Of a stretch of DNA of 64,000 nucleotides, positions 43,384 to 53,392 are shown piece by piece; within the stretch, counting starts at the first letter, position 1; each line of letters begins with the position of its first letter. The position numbers and the translations under genes are program-made. The DNA comes from an uncultured Candidatus Melainabacteria bacterium (GTDB taxonomy: Bacteria > Cyanobacteriota > Vampirovibrionia > Gastranaerophilales > Gastranaerophilaceae), in assembly GCA_934718135.1 (NCBI GenBank), contig CAKUZW010000004.1:180859-244858 (forward strand). Reading direction: 5' to 3'. The notes below the pieces were generated by a model. It made no database searches and had not been told where the DNA came from. It saw only the letters and a list, made by a program, of their open reading frames with translations.

Positions 43384-44226
43384 ATGATAAATAAAAAGTT
43401 TGTTCTCAATGCAGATGATTTTGGTCTTACACAAGCACACAATCAAGCAGTTCTAGAAGGTTATAATAACGGATTTTTAACAAGTGCAAGTCTTTGTGCA
43501 AATGGAGAAGCATTTGATAGTGCAATTCATGATATTTTGCCTGACTGCCCGAATTTAGGGATTGCAGCACATTTAAATATTATGGAAGGCAAAGCACTTA
43601 CAAATTGCCCGCTTTTGACAGATGAAAGAGGCTATTTCAACAAAGGTTACGGATATCTAATCCTTAATCAAAAAATTCAAGAATTATTAACTCAAATTGA
43701 AAATGAATTTAGAGCCCAAATTGAAAAAATTGCAGCAAATACACAAATTGATCATCTGGATTCACATGTCCATACTCATGCAATTCCTGAAATTTTCAAA
43801 ATCACATGTAAATTAGCAAAAGAATTTAATATAAAATACGTTAGAACACAATACGAAGAATTATATTTTATTCCAAAACTTACAAAGCACTTAAATTTCA
43901 GCTATCCGCTAAATTTGGTTAAAATCGCACTACTACAATATTTTACAAAAATTAACAGAAAAGAAATAGATAAATGTGGTCTAAAGACAAATGACTTTAT
44001 AGTCGGGGTCGGATATACAGGCATGATGGATTCTGATGCAATTGAATACGGATTAAAAGCAATTGATGAAGAGTGTATTGCAGAAGCACTTATCCACCCA
44101 TGCAAATATAATAATTGCACCAAAGATTCTCATACAAAAGAATTTGCAATAACGCAAAATATGACGTTGAAAGATACAATTACAAGACTTGGCTTTGATT
44201 TAGCAAACTATAAGAATATAGAATAA
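43384..44226 (+). CDS. ChbG/HpnK family (YdjC) deacetylase
   Basis: A 280-residue carbohydrate-deacetylase-like enzyme. Metal ligands are in LNADDFGLTQAHN (D12) and IDHLDSHVHTH (His motif at about 122-131), plus an early His in LGIAAHLN. Family members remove acetyl groups from chitobiose (ChbG) or in hopanoid synthesis (HpnK). The neighbouring GT2 and phospholipase-like genes favour an envelope-lipid role, which is inference. AAGGAT precedes the ATG. Its TAA overlaps the next ATG by one base. Confidence 0.9.
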   Translation: MINKKFVLNADDFGLTQAHNQAVLEGYNNGFLTSASLCANGEAFDSAIHDILPDCPNLGIAAHLNIMEGKALTNCPLLTDERGYFNKGYGYLILNQKIQELLTQIENEFRAQIEKIAANTQIDHLDSHVHTHAIPEIFKITCKLAKEFNIKYVRTQYEELYFIPKLTKHLNFSYPLNLVKIALLQYFTKINRKEIDKCGLKTNDFIVGVGYTGMMDSDAIEYGLKAIDEECIAEALIHPCKYNNCTKDSHTKEFAITQNMTLKDTITRLGFDLANYKNIE

Positions 44227-46064
44227 TGAAAAATTTTGTAACAACGCTATTTATTATAGCTATTTTCGGAAGTTTTACTTCTTTTATTTACTATCATCAA
44301 AATTTAAAAGAAGTGTTGGAAATCTATACCCCAACAAAATTTGGAATTGACCTAAATAAAGACAGAGTAATTGATAGAGATGAAATTGTATGTATTTCAG
44401 ATATTGAAACCTTTTCCATTGAAAATGCTGATGAACTGTACAATAAATATTCTAAAAGTTTGAACTTGAGTAAATCTGACATCATCGGGCTTGGATTTCT
44501 AGCCCAAGAATTTTCACAGAAAAGCATTGAAAACCAAAAGGCTAGAGTAAAATTAACAAAAACACAAAATAGCGAATGCAAAATTGCCAAAATATATTTA
44601 AATGGTGCAAATTATGAAGAAATAATTAAGCATAGCGGATTTGCTCTAAATCAAGGGCAGCCGATTGAAAAAGAGAAATTCACTAAAAATCTAGAAAAAG
44701 CAAGAAGATTACACCTTGTTATCCTAAATCACCATTCAAATAAATATCACACACTAGACTGCAAATTTGCAAAACTTGCCCATGACACGGTAATTATCCC
44801 ACAAAAGCAATTGCCTAAAAATGCAAAACCTTGCAGATATTGTCACAATTTGAATAAAAATTTAAAGAAAAACTTTAAAAAACATAGAAAACAACACAAT
44901 TATAAATATAAAAACTTTAATTATGATATTCCACAAATATCAACACCACCACTAATAACAAACGATGGAAATATTACACTCTATTTTACAGATTTCACAA
45001 ATAAACTCAAACCGGATGCAAATTGCAATTCACACGTTTGCAAAGAATTTGTAAAATTGGTTGATGGAGCAAATTCAAGCATTGATATCGCTATTTTTGG
45101 CTATGAAAATGTTCCGCAGGTGACAAGTGCCCTGCAAAGAGCCAAAAATCGAGGGGTAAATATTAGATTTGTCTATGACGAATATTTTAATCCCGCACAA
45201 AATTACTATAGTGGGAATTCAATTATTAAAAACATATCAAATAGCTCAAAATCAGATAGAAATGAAATATCTACATCAAGCAACATGCTAATGCACAACA
45301 AGTTTGTAATTTTTGATAAAAAGGAAGTCTACAGCGGCTCAATGAATTTCTCCAAAAACGGACTTTCAGGGTATGACCAAAATGATGTTATAGTGATAAA
45401 TTCATCTGATGTTGCAAACTTATATGAACTTGAATTTGAACAAATGCTTCAAGGACATTTTCACAAAAACAAAACTCGTCATGAAATCTCAAATATTTTT
45501 AATAACGGAAATTCAACAATTGAAGTCTATTTTTCACCACAAGACAAGTCTTCAAATAGAATAATTCAACTAATTCAAGAATCAAAACACTATATTTATA
45601 TTCCTGCATTTTTGATTACTCACTCTAAAATATCAAATGAGTTAATCAATGCAAGAAAAAGAGGAGTTGATGTTCGGGTTATAATTGATGCAAATAATGT
45701 CTACACTCGAAATACAAAGCACCAAATCCTACGAAACAACGTGATTCCGGTAAAAGTAGAAAATTATGCAGGCAAAATGCACGCAAAAACAATGATAATT
45801 GATGATGAATATGTAATTATGGGCTCTATGAATTTCTCTAACAGTGGTGAAAATAAAAATGATGAAAATATGCTTGTAATTAAAAACCCAAAATTAGCAA
45901 AAGCCTACAAAAATATGTTCAACTACCTTTGGGCAAAAATTCCAAATCGCTACCTAAAATACAATCCAAGACCTGAAAGCAAACAATCAATCGGCTCTTG
46001 TTATGATGGCGTTGATAACAATTTTAACGGCAAAATCGACCAACAGGAAGAACTTTGCAGATAA
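44226..46064 (+). CDS. Membrane-anchored phospholipase D-like protein with two HKD motifs
   Basis: A 612-residue protein. N-terminal membrane anchor (FVTTLFIIAIFGSFTSFIY), then an EF-hand/dockerin-like loop (DLNKDRVIDRDE, about 38-50) and a zinc-like motif at about 160-200 (H-x-x-DCKFAKLAHD ... PCRYCH). Two PLD active sites follow: H357-N-K359 ... D364 and H519-A-K521 ... D526, both with GSMNFS. The C-terminus has another Ca-like loop (DNNFNGKIDQQEE). PLD enzymes hydrolyse phosphodiesters in lipids or nucleic acids; here the combination suggests a Ca-dependent extracytoplasmic nuclease or lipase. Overlaps the deacetylase gene by 1 nt. Confidence 0.88.
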   Translation: MKNFVTTLFIIAIFGSFTSFIYYHQNLKEVLEIYTPTKFGIDLNKDRVIDRDEIVCISDIETFSIENADELYNKYSKSLNLSKSDIIGLGFLAQEFSQKSIENQKARVKLTKTQNSECKIAKIYLNGANYEEIIKHSGFALNQGQPIEKEKFTKNLEKARRLHLVILNHHSNKYHTLDCKFAKLAHDTVIIPQKQLPKNAKPCRYCHNLNKNLKKNFKKHRKQHNYKYKNFNYDIPQISTPPLITNDGNITLYFTDFTNKLKPDANCNSHVCKEFVKLVDGANSSIDIAIFGYENVPQVTSALQRAKNRGVNIRFVYDEYFNPAQNYYSGNSIIKNISNSSKSDRNEISTSSNMLMHNKFVIFDKKEVYSGSMNFSKNGLSGYDQNDVIVINSSDVANLYELEFEQMLQGHFHKNKTRHEISNIFNNGNSTIEVYFSPQDKSSNRIIQLIQESKHYIYIPAFLITHSKISNELINARKRGVDVRVIIDANNVYTRNTKHQILRNNVIPVKVENYAGKMHAKTMIIDDEYVIMGSMNFSNSGENKNDENMLVIKNPKLAKAYKNMFNYLWAKIPNRYLKYNPRPESKQSIGSCYDGVDNNFNGKIDQQEELCR

Positions 46065-46161
46065 AATTTATTTACCCCAGATTACAAGAAATCGCTTCAA
46101 AATTTCATCTTGAAAGGATTTTGGCATAGATTCGAACAAATTTAAAGTCATTAAGACCTCA

Positions 46162-47901
46162 TTACATTCTCTCTGGAGCTGAAACAGCCAAAATATCCAA
46201 TGCATTAGACAATACTGTTTTGAAAGCCCAAACCAAAGACAATCTTGCTTTTGTAAGTTCTAAATCATCTGTAATTACACGAGTTGAATTGTAGAAAGAA
46301 TGAAATTCTGCAGCCAATTCTTGAACGTATCTGCAAATTGTATAAACCTGACGAGTTTGAGCAGACATCACGATTAATGACTTAAATTCTTCCAATTTCA
46401 AAATCAATTTTCTTGCTTCTTTCAAGGTCAATGACATAAGATTTTTATCAAAATTATGTGTCAATTTATCAAATTCATCATGAGTCATAACTGCAGGAAT
46501 TGTTTTGCCTGTTTCTGTATCTACTCTATCATTGGTTGCATTTCTAATGATTGAACAAGCTCTGGCATGAGCGTATTGAACATAAAATACCGGATTTTCA
46601 TCAGAATTTGTTTTTGCAAGTTCAATATCAAAATCAAGAGTTGTATCAATATTTCTCATTGCCATCCAAAATCTTGTTGCATCAACTCCAACTTCATCAA
46701 TCAAATCTTCAAGAGTAACCATATTTTTACGTTTACCCATCCGAACTTCATTACCATTAATTACAAGGTTAACAAGTTGACCTAAAAGGACTTCCAATTT
46801 GTTAGGATCATAACCTAAAGCTTCAATTGAGGCCTTAACTCTAGCAACATAACCATGGTGATCAGCACCCCAAATATTAATCATTCTATCAAAACCACGT
46901 TCCAATTTATCAACGTGATAAGCAATATCAGCAGTTAGATATGTATTAGAACCATCGGCTTTTTTAATAACTCTATCCTGATCATCACCATAATCAGAAG
47001 ATTTAAACCAAACAGCACCTTCTTTTTCATAGATTTTTCCACTATCACGAAGTTTTTGAACACAAGCATCAACCTTTCCGGATTGGTGTAGGGTTAGTTC
47101 TGAATAAAAATTATCAAAATGAACTCTAAAATTATCCAACAAACCTCGTTGAACTTTTTCTTCATAATCCTTGGCAAAATCACAATATAATTTTAAATCA
47201 AGTTTATCTGCATTATTGTCTACAGATTCAAGTTCAGACTTATAAGTTTCGATAAATTTCTTTGCAACAGGAATTAAGTAATCCCCTGGGTAATAATTTT
47301 TTCTTTCAACTTCATCTGTAGGGAAATCAACATTCAAACCAAGCTCTTGTTTTACACGAATAACAAGAGAACGACCAAGTTTTTGAATTTGAGAACCGGC
47401 ATCATTTATGTAAAATTCTTGATATACATCATGCCCGTAGAATTTCAATAAATTAGCTAAAGCACTACCCATTGCAGCCCAACGACCGTGACCAATATGG
47501 AAAGGTCCTGTTGGATTTGCTGAAATGTATTCTAAAATTATTTTTTCTTTATTAATATTTTGTGGACGACCAAAATCTTTATTTTTAACAAAAATTTCAT
47601 CAACAAGGTTGATTAAAAGAGAATTTCCTGCTCTAAAATTGATAAAACCACCAATTACAGAATAATCACAATCTTCTTTATCAATAAATTCGACAATTGC
47701 ATTCGCTATCATCGGAGGAGCAATACGTGCAGAACGAGCTAAAGATGATACGTTAACAGCAAAATCTCCAAACTCTGGATTTTTAGGCTTTTCTACAACA
47801 AGAGAACCTCTTGTGTATTCGCTCATTTGTCCTAATTTATTTGCCTTAACAGCTTCAACTATTGCATCTTCAATCTTATTCAAAAAATAATCTTTTAACA
47901 T
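46162..47901 (-). CDS. argS: Arginyl-tRNA synthetase
   Basis: Class I synthetase charging tRNA-Arg. Seen: the HIGH motif in NPTGPFHIGHGRWA, the connecting region FYINDAGSQIQKL, the KMSKS-equivalent RMGKRKNMVTLEDL, and the C-terminal anticodon-binding DALRA domain (ELTKARLSLVWAFKTVL, ending APERM). Length (579 aa) is normal. AAGAGG precedes the ATG. It is co-directional with the phosphohexomutase gene upstream, but a terminator lies between them. Confidence 0.97.
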   Translation of the reverse strand: MLKDYFLNKIEDAIVEAVKANKLGQMSEYTRGSLVVEKPKNPEFGDFAVNVSSLARSARIAPPMIANAIVEFIDKEDCDYSVIGGFINFRAGNSLLINLVDEIFVKNKDFGRPQNINKEKIILEYISANPTGPFHIGHGRWAAMGSALANLLKFYGHDVYQEFYINDAGSQIQKLGRSLVIRVKQELGLNVDFPTDEVERKNYYPGDYLIPVAKKFIETYKSELESVDNNADKLDLKLYCDFAKDYEEKVQRGLLDNFRVHFDNFYSELTLHQSGKVDACVQKLRDSGKIYEKEGAVWFKSSDYGDDQDRVIKKADGSNTYLTADIAYHVDKLERGFDRMINIWGADHHGYVARVKASIEALGYDPNKLEVLLGQLVNLVINGNEVRMGKRKNMVTLEDLIDEVGVDATRFWMAMRNIDTTLDFDIELAKTNSDENPVFYVQYAHARACSIIRNATNDRVDTETGKTIPAVMTHDEFDKLTHNFDKNLMSLTLKEARKLILKLEEFKSLIVMSAQTRQVYTICRYVQELAAEFHSFYNSTRVITDDLELTKARLSLVWAFKTVLSNALDILAVSAPERM

Positions 47902-47948
47902 ATATACCTCTTTTTAAAATATCATCGTTAAAACAATTGTATAATAAA

Positions 47949-47976
47949 CAAGGGTAAATATAAATATCTACCCTTG
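47949..47976 (-). terminator. Probable terminator after the phosphohexomutase-like gene
   Basis: Eight-base-pair stem CAAGGGTA / TACCCTTG with a 12-nt AT loop; followed on the minus strand by TTTATTATAC, which also provides the argS -10 region. Confidence 0.62.
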
Positions 47977-47985
47977 AAAGTTTAC

Positions 47986-50268
47986 TTAAAAATCATAATC
48001 CGGAATAACAAAAGGCTCATTATTCGCATCTTTATCCACAAATTTCAAATAATAGTCCATAGCCTTATCTTTAGCGGAGTCATAAAATTCTGTAGGTATT
48101 ACTGACAGATGGAAATATGTCCTTTCTCCTGAATAATTACCCAAAACAGATGCATATTTCTCAATATCAGCACGATTTAGTCCTCCACCGTAAGCTTTTG
48201 TCTTGGCATCAGTACCTGATGGACGAATTTCAATATACTTGTCATCAAATTCTAAATAAGTACCGTCACCAACAAATTTTATAGCTTTCAAATTATCAAA
48301 ATTCAAACCGTTAGCAAAAAATCTGTCATCTAGAACTCGTTTTACATCGTCAAGAGTAATAACTCCTTCTTTTTGAGCAATTGCAAGTGACAAATAGAAC
48401 AAATCATTTTTTGTTCTTAAAGCTTCACCTGCGATTTTTGCCTCTTTCAATTTGTTAATATCAGGTTCTGATTCATTGTAATAAGCAATATCAACTCTTG
48501 TATCAAATCTGCCTATAATTTTATTTGTGTTAAATACGTTAGACAAATATTGTGACAATGAAACACCTAAATCAGAAATTTGCGAAACAAGAGAAGATGC
48601 AACAATTATAGCTTCTGTTGCACTTTTTTCTCTCATTGCAACAGCACATCTTCCATGTTGAGATTTGATTAAATCTTCTGTACCCATAATCATTCCGCCT
48701 GATTCTTCACCGGCAAACAATAATCTTGGATTTACACCTAAATTTATAGGATTTCCAAAAACATCATCAACAATTACAGGTTCAGTCGGATTATTTTTCA
48801 ATTTCAATTCAACTTTTTTCATTATATTTGCAATTTCTTTAAAACCAACCGGCACATTTACAACTTGAACATCATTATTTTTTGCCCATTCATCCCAAGA
48901 AAGAGCCGAAGCAGTCGTTTTTATCATAAATCTCGGGTGATTGTCCCATAAATTTTTAGATTTTAATTGTTTTGACCAAAAATCCATAAGCATCAAAAAT
49001 GCCTGATTTGCACTAAATACAGTCAAAATTGTATCATCATCTAAAGTTAAATAATCAACACCAAGTTTATTTAGTTCAGGAATTCTGGAACTTGATTCTG
49101 TTTGTGTAATTGTCAATCTGTCATGATCAGGATCGGTTATTAAAACAACTGTTCCAACAGGATAATTTTTCAACCTTTCTGAATAATGCATTGTATCAAT
49201 TACAGGGAAAAACTTTGTACCGTCCTCTTTTTGAGCAATAACAGTTGCATCAACTGAGTAATCATAAAAAGCCTTTTCCCCTTTTGGAGTTACATCATAC
49301 TTCCCGATAGAATGGAAAAACGAATCTTCTTCGATATCAAACCAATCAAATTTATCTGAAATATTCAATTTCTTCAAAACTCGTGATAATGTTCTATAAG
49401 CAGAACCGCCTACATTTTCAATAACTATTTTTGAATTGAATGACTTAATCAAATCTAGATTAATATCTTGAGCAACTCCTGATTTTAAATATTCAACATA
49501 CAAATCAACCCCGTCATCAACAAATTTTAAAACATTTTCGTTTATCAATGGATTATTTTCTGCTGAAATTTTAATTTCATAACTTCCTTTTTCGTTCACT
49601 TCATCAAAAATTTCTTGAATTTTATTAACAAATTCCATTGACTCTTCCGGTAAATACTGACTACCTTGAGAATTCAAATCCTTTGTAGCATTTTTAACTG
49701 AAATTCCATGGCTTGATGTGATATACTCACCACCCAACAAATCAAGTTTAAAAGCTAAAAATGAAGCCAACCAAATCGGAATAGTTTTTTTGCCGACAGG
49801 AACTAAAGTTTCTATACCTTGAGCAGCTTGAATTCTTGTAATTGCATCCAAAAATAATTGAGAATTATAACGAACTTCACACCCTGCAACCTTAACAATT
49901 CTTTTATTTGGATATTTTTCTTTAGCAACAAGAGCTTTAGCCAAAGTTGCCAAAACAATACCGACTAAATTGATTGGAAATCTAGTATCCTGAGGGTATA
50001 AAATATTTTGAGGTCCGCGAATGCCTGCAGTTGAAACTTTTGCTTCTTTTGCATAATTAGCGAACCATTCTTCTAAGTTCAAACCTTTTGGATTATGTAT
50101 AACATCATAACGTTTTAAATGTTCTTTTTTCAAAACAAAACTAAATTCACCCTTATTGTCAAAATTCATCAAATCTAAAAGTTTTACATAGTCAGGGGTT
50201 TTTTCATAAACACTTTTAAATAATTCGTTTTCTAACGGATTATCTGATTTTTTCAATTCATTAAACAT
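47986..50268 (-). CDS. Large atypical alpha-D-phosphohexomutase-like protein
   Basis: A 760-residue protein with all four phosphohexomutase signatures in altered form: catalytic serine S186 in ITSSHGIS (usual TASHNP), metal loop DPDHDRL (usual DGDADR), sugar site GEESGG, and phosphate loop IRPSGTDAKTK. Phosphoglucomutases usually have 450-600 residues, so it carries about 160 extra, notably at the N-terminus and in a DEWAKNNDV-type insertion. Probably interconverts hexose-1- and 6-phosphates for glycogen or surface sugars. AAGGAGAG precedes the ATG. The unusual active-site residues mean activity needs proof. Confidence 0.87.
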   Translation of the reverse strand: MFNELKKSDNPLENELFKSVYEKTPDYVKLLDLMNFDNKGEFSFVLKKEHLKRYDVIHNPKGLNLEEWFANYAKEAKVSTAGIRGPQNILYPQDTRFPINLVGIVLATLAKALVAKEKYPNKRIVKVAGCEVRYNSQLFLDAITRIQAAQGIETLVPVGKKTIPIWLASFLAFKLDLLGGEYITSSHGISVKNATKDLNSQGSQYLPEESMEFVNKIQEIFDEVNEKGSYEIKISAENNPLINENVLKFVDDGVDLYVEYLKSGVAQDINLDLIKSFNSKIVIENVGGSAYRTLSRVLKKLNISDKFDWFDIEEDSFFHSIGKYDVTPKGEKAFYDYSVDATVIAQKEDGTKFFPVIDTMHYSERLKNYPVGTVVLITDPDHDRLTITQTESSSRIPELNKLGVDYLTLDDDTILTVFSANQAFLMLMDFWSKQLKSKNLWDNHPRFMIKTTASALSWDEWAKNNDVQVVNVPVGFKEIANIMKKVELKLKNNPTEPVIVDDVFGNPINLGVNPRLLFAGEESGGMIMGTEDLIKSQHGRCAVAMREKSATEAIIVASSLVSQISDLGVSLSQYLSNVFNTNKIIGRFDTRVDIAYYNESEPDINKLKEAKIAGEALRTKNDLFYLSLAIAQKEGVITLDDVKRVLDDRFFANGLNFDNLKAIKFVGDGTYLEFDDKYIEIRPSGTDAKTKAYGGGLNRADIEKYASVLGNYSGERTYFHLSVIPTEFYDSAKDKAMDYYLKFVDKDANNEPFVIPDYDF

Positions 50269-50385
50269 ATATATTCTCTCCTTATTACATTTTTCTTGAT
50301 AATACTATAAAAATATATTAATAAGTAGATTTAAAGATAATTTTTATGTATAATGTCCGTTGTATATAGTATGGAGAGCAAAATA

Positions 50386-51081
50386 ATGGCAAAACAAAAA
50401 AAACAATATTCATCAAGAAAAGCCTCCCAATTCAATATTTGGAGAAGAATTTTCCAATTCTTAGTCTGCAAAATAGGCTATATGATTAGACTAAAATTAG
50501 TATATAGACTTGAAGTTAACGGACTTGAAAACGTACCAAAAGATAACAGATATATAGTATGCCCAAATCACTTATCAACTCTTGATCCCCCATTAATGGT
50601 TGCTGTTATGCCACGAAGTGTATCTTTTATGGCTAAAAAAGAGTTATTTGATATTCCGTTCCTTAGATGGTGGATTGACTGGTTAGGTGCTTTTGCCGTA
50701 AACAGAGAATCTTTAGGACCATCAACAGTAAAAACTGTTCAAACAATACAGGACAGTAACTGGGTTCTTGGAATGTTCCCTCAAGGAACAAGAGGAGTTC
50801 CTGGAGAAATTAAGGGAGTAACAAAAGGATTTGCAGGACTTGCCAAGCTTACAAAATGCGATATTTTACCTGTAGGAATAATCGGTTCTAATGAAGTTAA
50901 AAGATGGCCTTTCACAGGAAAAATCATTGTAAATATCGGTAAACCTATTCCTTATGATAAAAATACTGATATCGTAAAAGAAAAATGGATTGAAGAAATC
51001 CAAAAATTAACAGGATTCAAATATATAGAAGAAAATGACACTGAAACAATTGCTACCGAAGGAGAAAAAAAGAATGGATAA
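50386..51081 (+). CDS. plsC: 1-acyl-sn-glycerol-3-phosphate acyltransferase
   Basis: Adds the second acyl chain to lysophosphatidate in phospholipid synthesis. The catalytic HX4D box is NHLSTLDPP, and the substrate motif is MFPQGTRGVPGEIKG; a late motif GIIGSNEV is also present. One hydrophobic helix at the N-terminus anchors it. I start at MAKQKKQYSS because GGAGAG is 7 nt upstream (231 aa). It overlaps the next plsC-like gene by 8 nt. Confidence 0.92.
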   Translation: MAKQKKQYSSRKASQFNIWRRIFQFLVCKIGYMIRLKLVYRLEVNGLENVPKDNRYIVCPNHLSTLDPPLMVAVMPRSVSFMAKKELFDIPFLRWWIDWLGAFAVNRESLGPSTVKTVQTIQDSNWVLGMFPQGTRGVPGEIKGVTKGFAGLAKLTKCDILPVGIIGSNEVKRWPFTGKIIVNIGKPIPYDKNTDIVKEKWIEEIQKLTGFKYIEENDTETIATEGEKKNG

Positions 51082-51799
51082 AGGAGCGAGAAACTTCAAT
51101 CGAAGATATGCAAAAGAATATAATATTTTTAGAACAATGTTTTTTATGTCATTCTTGTGTATCATTGTTTATGGATTTTATACGATATTCTACAATTATA
51201 AAGTAGAAGGTCGAGAAAATTTACCTAAAAAACAATCAAAAAACGGGAAATATATTTTTGCAGCAAACCACGTTTCAATCTTTGACCCTCCAATGGTTTC
51301 AATGGCTGCAATGCGACCGATCGCGTTTATGGCAAAAAAAGAATTGTTTGAATCTAACGAAAAACTAAGTTGGTTAGTAAAAAGGCTTGGTGCTTTCGCT
51401 GTTGACAGAACCAAACCTGAAATAGCTACCTTCAAAACAGTTAGAGACGTACTTAGCACAAGTTGGTCTTTGGGAATTTTCCCTCAAGGCGGAACGAGAC
51501 CTTACGGAAAACTTGACGGTATAAGAAAAGGTTTTGCCGTTATTGCTAAAAACGCTAAAGCTGATATTATTCCGATTGCAATTGCAGGTTGGGACGGTTA
51601 CCCAAAACTTAAACCTTTCACAAGACGAAATGTTACAATCAAAGTTGGTAAGCCAATTTCATATAAATTAAAAGAAGATGAAATTATCTATGAATGGTGC
51701 AAACAGATTTCTGAAATGGCAGAATACGAAAATTGTGCTGAAATTCCGGAATCTCAAAGAATCGCTCAAACTGAAAAACGGGAAGCAGCATCTGTATAA
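51074..51799 (+). CDS. 1-acyl-sn-glycerol-3-phosphate acyltransferase, second copy
   Basis: A 241-residue paralogue of the preceding gene: HX4D box NHVSIFDPP, FPQGGTRPYGKLDGI, and an N-terminal membrane helix (FRTMFFMSFLCIIVYGFYTI). GAAGGAG precedes the ATG. The pair is translationally coupled by an 8-nt overlap. They probably divide labour by chain length or position, or one serves another acceptor; the sequence cannot say which. Confidence 0.92.
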   Translation: MDKGARNFNRRYAKEYNIFRTMFFMSFLCIIVYGFYTIFYNYKVEGRENLPKKQSKNGKYIFAANHVSIFDPPMVSMAAMRPIAFMAKKELFESNEKLSWLVKRLGAFAVDRTKPEIATFKTVRDVLSTSWSLGIFPQGGTRPYGKLDGIRKGFAVIAKNAKADIIPIAIAGWDGYPKLKPFTRRNVTIKVGKPISYKLKEDEIIYEWCKQISEMAEYENCAEIPESQRIAQTEKREAASV

Positions 51800-51842
51800 A
51801 TAATTAGTTATAAAACAATTTAATTAAATTAAAAAGAAATTA

Positions 51843-51870
51843 TAAAGCCCCTTTTCAGGGGCTTTATTTT
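51843..51870 (+). terminator. Rho-independent terminator
   Basis: Stem TAAAGCCCC / GGGGCTTTA with loop TTTTCA, then TTTTATTT. It ends the plsC pair. Confidence 0.92.
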
Positions 51871-51921
51871 ATTTAAAGAAAGGAATTTCTATTTATAAAT
51901 CAACTGTAATAGATTTTAAAC

Positions 51922-53133
51922 CTAAGCTGCTGCTTTAACTTCTTGTTTTGGCTGATCCATTTTTATTTGTTCTGCTTGAGGTTGAGCTTGAACTTGGTTT
52001 AATTTATCTAAAGCTGTTTTTGCAGCTTCAGCTACTCCAGGGTCTTGGTCATTCTTAGCAACGGTGAATAATGTTGTTAAGTCTTTCTTGTATTCAGGGT
52101 TTTGGATATAGCTTAAAGCTTCGATTGCAGATGCTCTAACCATTGGGTTAGGGTTATCTTTTAATTGGTCAACAATTGTTACTGCTCCCGGCAATTCTGT
52201 TAAAGGAACTGTTGTATTTGACAATTTAGCAACTTCATCTGCATACAATTTTTCCATTATTGCGGATGTGAACAATGCATAGCTTTTGTTTCTTTCAGCT
52301 TTTTCTTTTGGAGAAATTGTGTTAGCTAATTTCTTTTCATCTTCAGAAACTTCTTTACCTGACATCATTTTTTCTCTAGCAGATGCTTGTTCTGGTGTTG
52401 GACCTTCAAGTTTAGAAGAATCGAAGTTTACAATATTATTCAAAGCATCAAAAACTTTAGTATCAACTAATTCTGTTGCTTTTTCCGGATTTTCTTTTAC
52501 CATATTAGCAATTTCTTCCATTCCTGCTGCTTGAGCATCAAAGTCAGGATTTGCTAATTTAGCAATAAATGAATTTAAATCTACTTGAGGTGAAACTGTT
52601 TCAGGAGTAACCACTTCAGGTTTTTCTACTGTTTCAGTTTTTGGTGCTTCAGGAGCTTCAGTTTTTACAGTTTCAGGAGTTGAAACAACCGGAGCCGGTA
52701 CAACTGGAGCTTCTTGAGGAGCAACAGGAGTTGGTGTTACTTGAGGTGCATTAATATTTTGTTGTTGGATAGCCGGAGCTTGAGGAGCTTCAACAGGTGC
52801 AGGTTGAACTGCAGGTTGTTGAACTGGAGCTTGAGCTACAACAGGAGCCTCTTGAACAACTGGGGCTTGTGGTTGTTGCATTACAGGCATGTAACAAGGT
52901 TGTTGTTGAGCTGGAGCCTGTGGGTAATTATAAATAGGAGCTTGCGGATAGCTGTAATAAGGCATTGTAGGTTGAGCATATTGAGCTTGTTGACCTACTC
53001 CTTGAGTTCCTACTTGTGGATTGTGTATGTCTATTTTAACCGCATTGTAATTCGGTTGTTGCGGAACAGGCATATATGTTGATTGTTGTTGTACCATATA
53101 AGGTGTTGTTGGTACAAATGGGATTTGATTCAT
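51922..53133 (-). CDS. Pro/Gln/Ala-rich protein with C-terminal HEAT-like repeats
   Basis: A 403-residue protein. Residues 1-190 are low-complexity (runs of QQP, APVV, QAP, with Tyr-Pro repeats), so they are disordered. Residues 190-385 form helical pairs typical of HEAT repeats: FIAKLANPDFDAQAAGMEEI, DQLKDNPNPMVRASAIEALS, LFTVAKNDQDPGVAEAAKTA. No signal peptide or membrane segment. HEAT modules usually bind proteins; the flexible arm could tether partners. Alone on the minus strand; AAGGAAA lies before the ATG. No family is recognised for the full length. Confidence 0.82.
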   Translation of the reverse strand: MNQIPFVPTTPYMVQQQSTYMPVPQQPNYNAVKIDIHNPQVGTQGVGQQAQYAQPTMPYYSYPQAPIYNYPQAPAQQQPCYMPVMQQPQAPVVQEAPVVAQAPVQQPAVQPAPVEAPQAPAIQQQNINAPQVTPTPVAPQEAPVVPAPVVSTPETVKTEAPEAPKTETVEKPEVVTPETVSPQVDLNSFIAKLANPDFDAQAAGMEEIANMVKENPEKATELVDTKVFDALNNIVNFDSSKLEGPTPEQASAREKMMSGKEVSEDEKKLANTISPKEKAERNKSYALFTSAIMEKLYADEVAKLSNTTVPLTELPGAVTIVDQLKDNPNPMVRASAIEALSYIQNPEYKKDLTTLFTVAKNDQDPGVAEAAKTALDKLNQVQAQPQAEQIKMDQPKQEVKAAA

Positions 53134-53392
53134 AAACTTTTTCCTTTCCTACATAAAATTGAGTCTATTACCATTCTACCGTTTAAATGAGCGTGAAGAA
53201 AAAATATTGCTAAATTTGGATTTTTTTTTAATAAAACTTTACAATAAAAACAAAAAATCAAGCTATGCCTATAATACACCGATTTACATAATTCCGTGTT
53301 TAAGAATTTGGATTGAAATAAATTTTTATGATAAAATATTTAGTATAGATACTGAGGAGTGGCTGAAAGTCACAATATATTTGAGGATATAG

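Noticed and set aside
53159..53392. 77-codon open frame before the transketolase C subunit
   Set aside because: No ribosome site, no recognisable composition, and it overlaps the promoter region of the next gene; the whole 53134-53392 gap is better read as intergenic.
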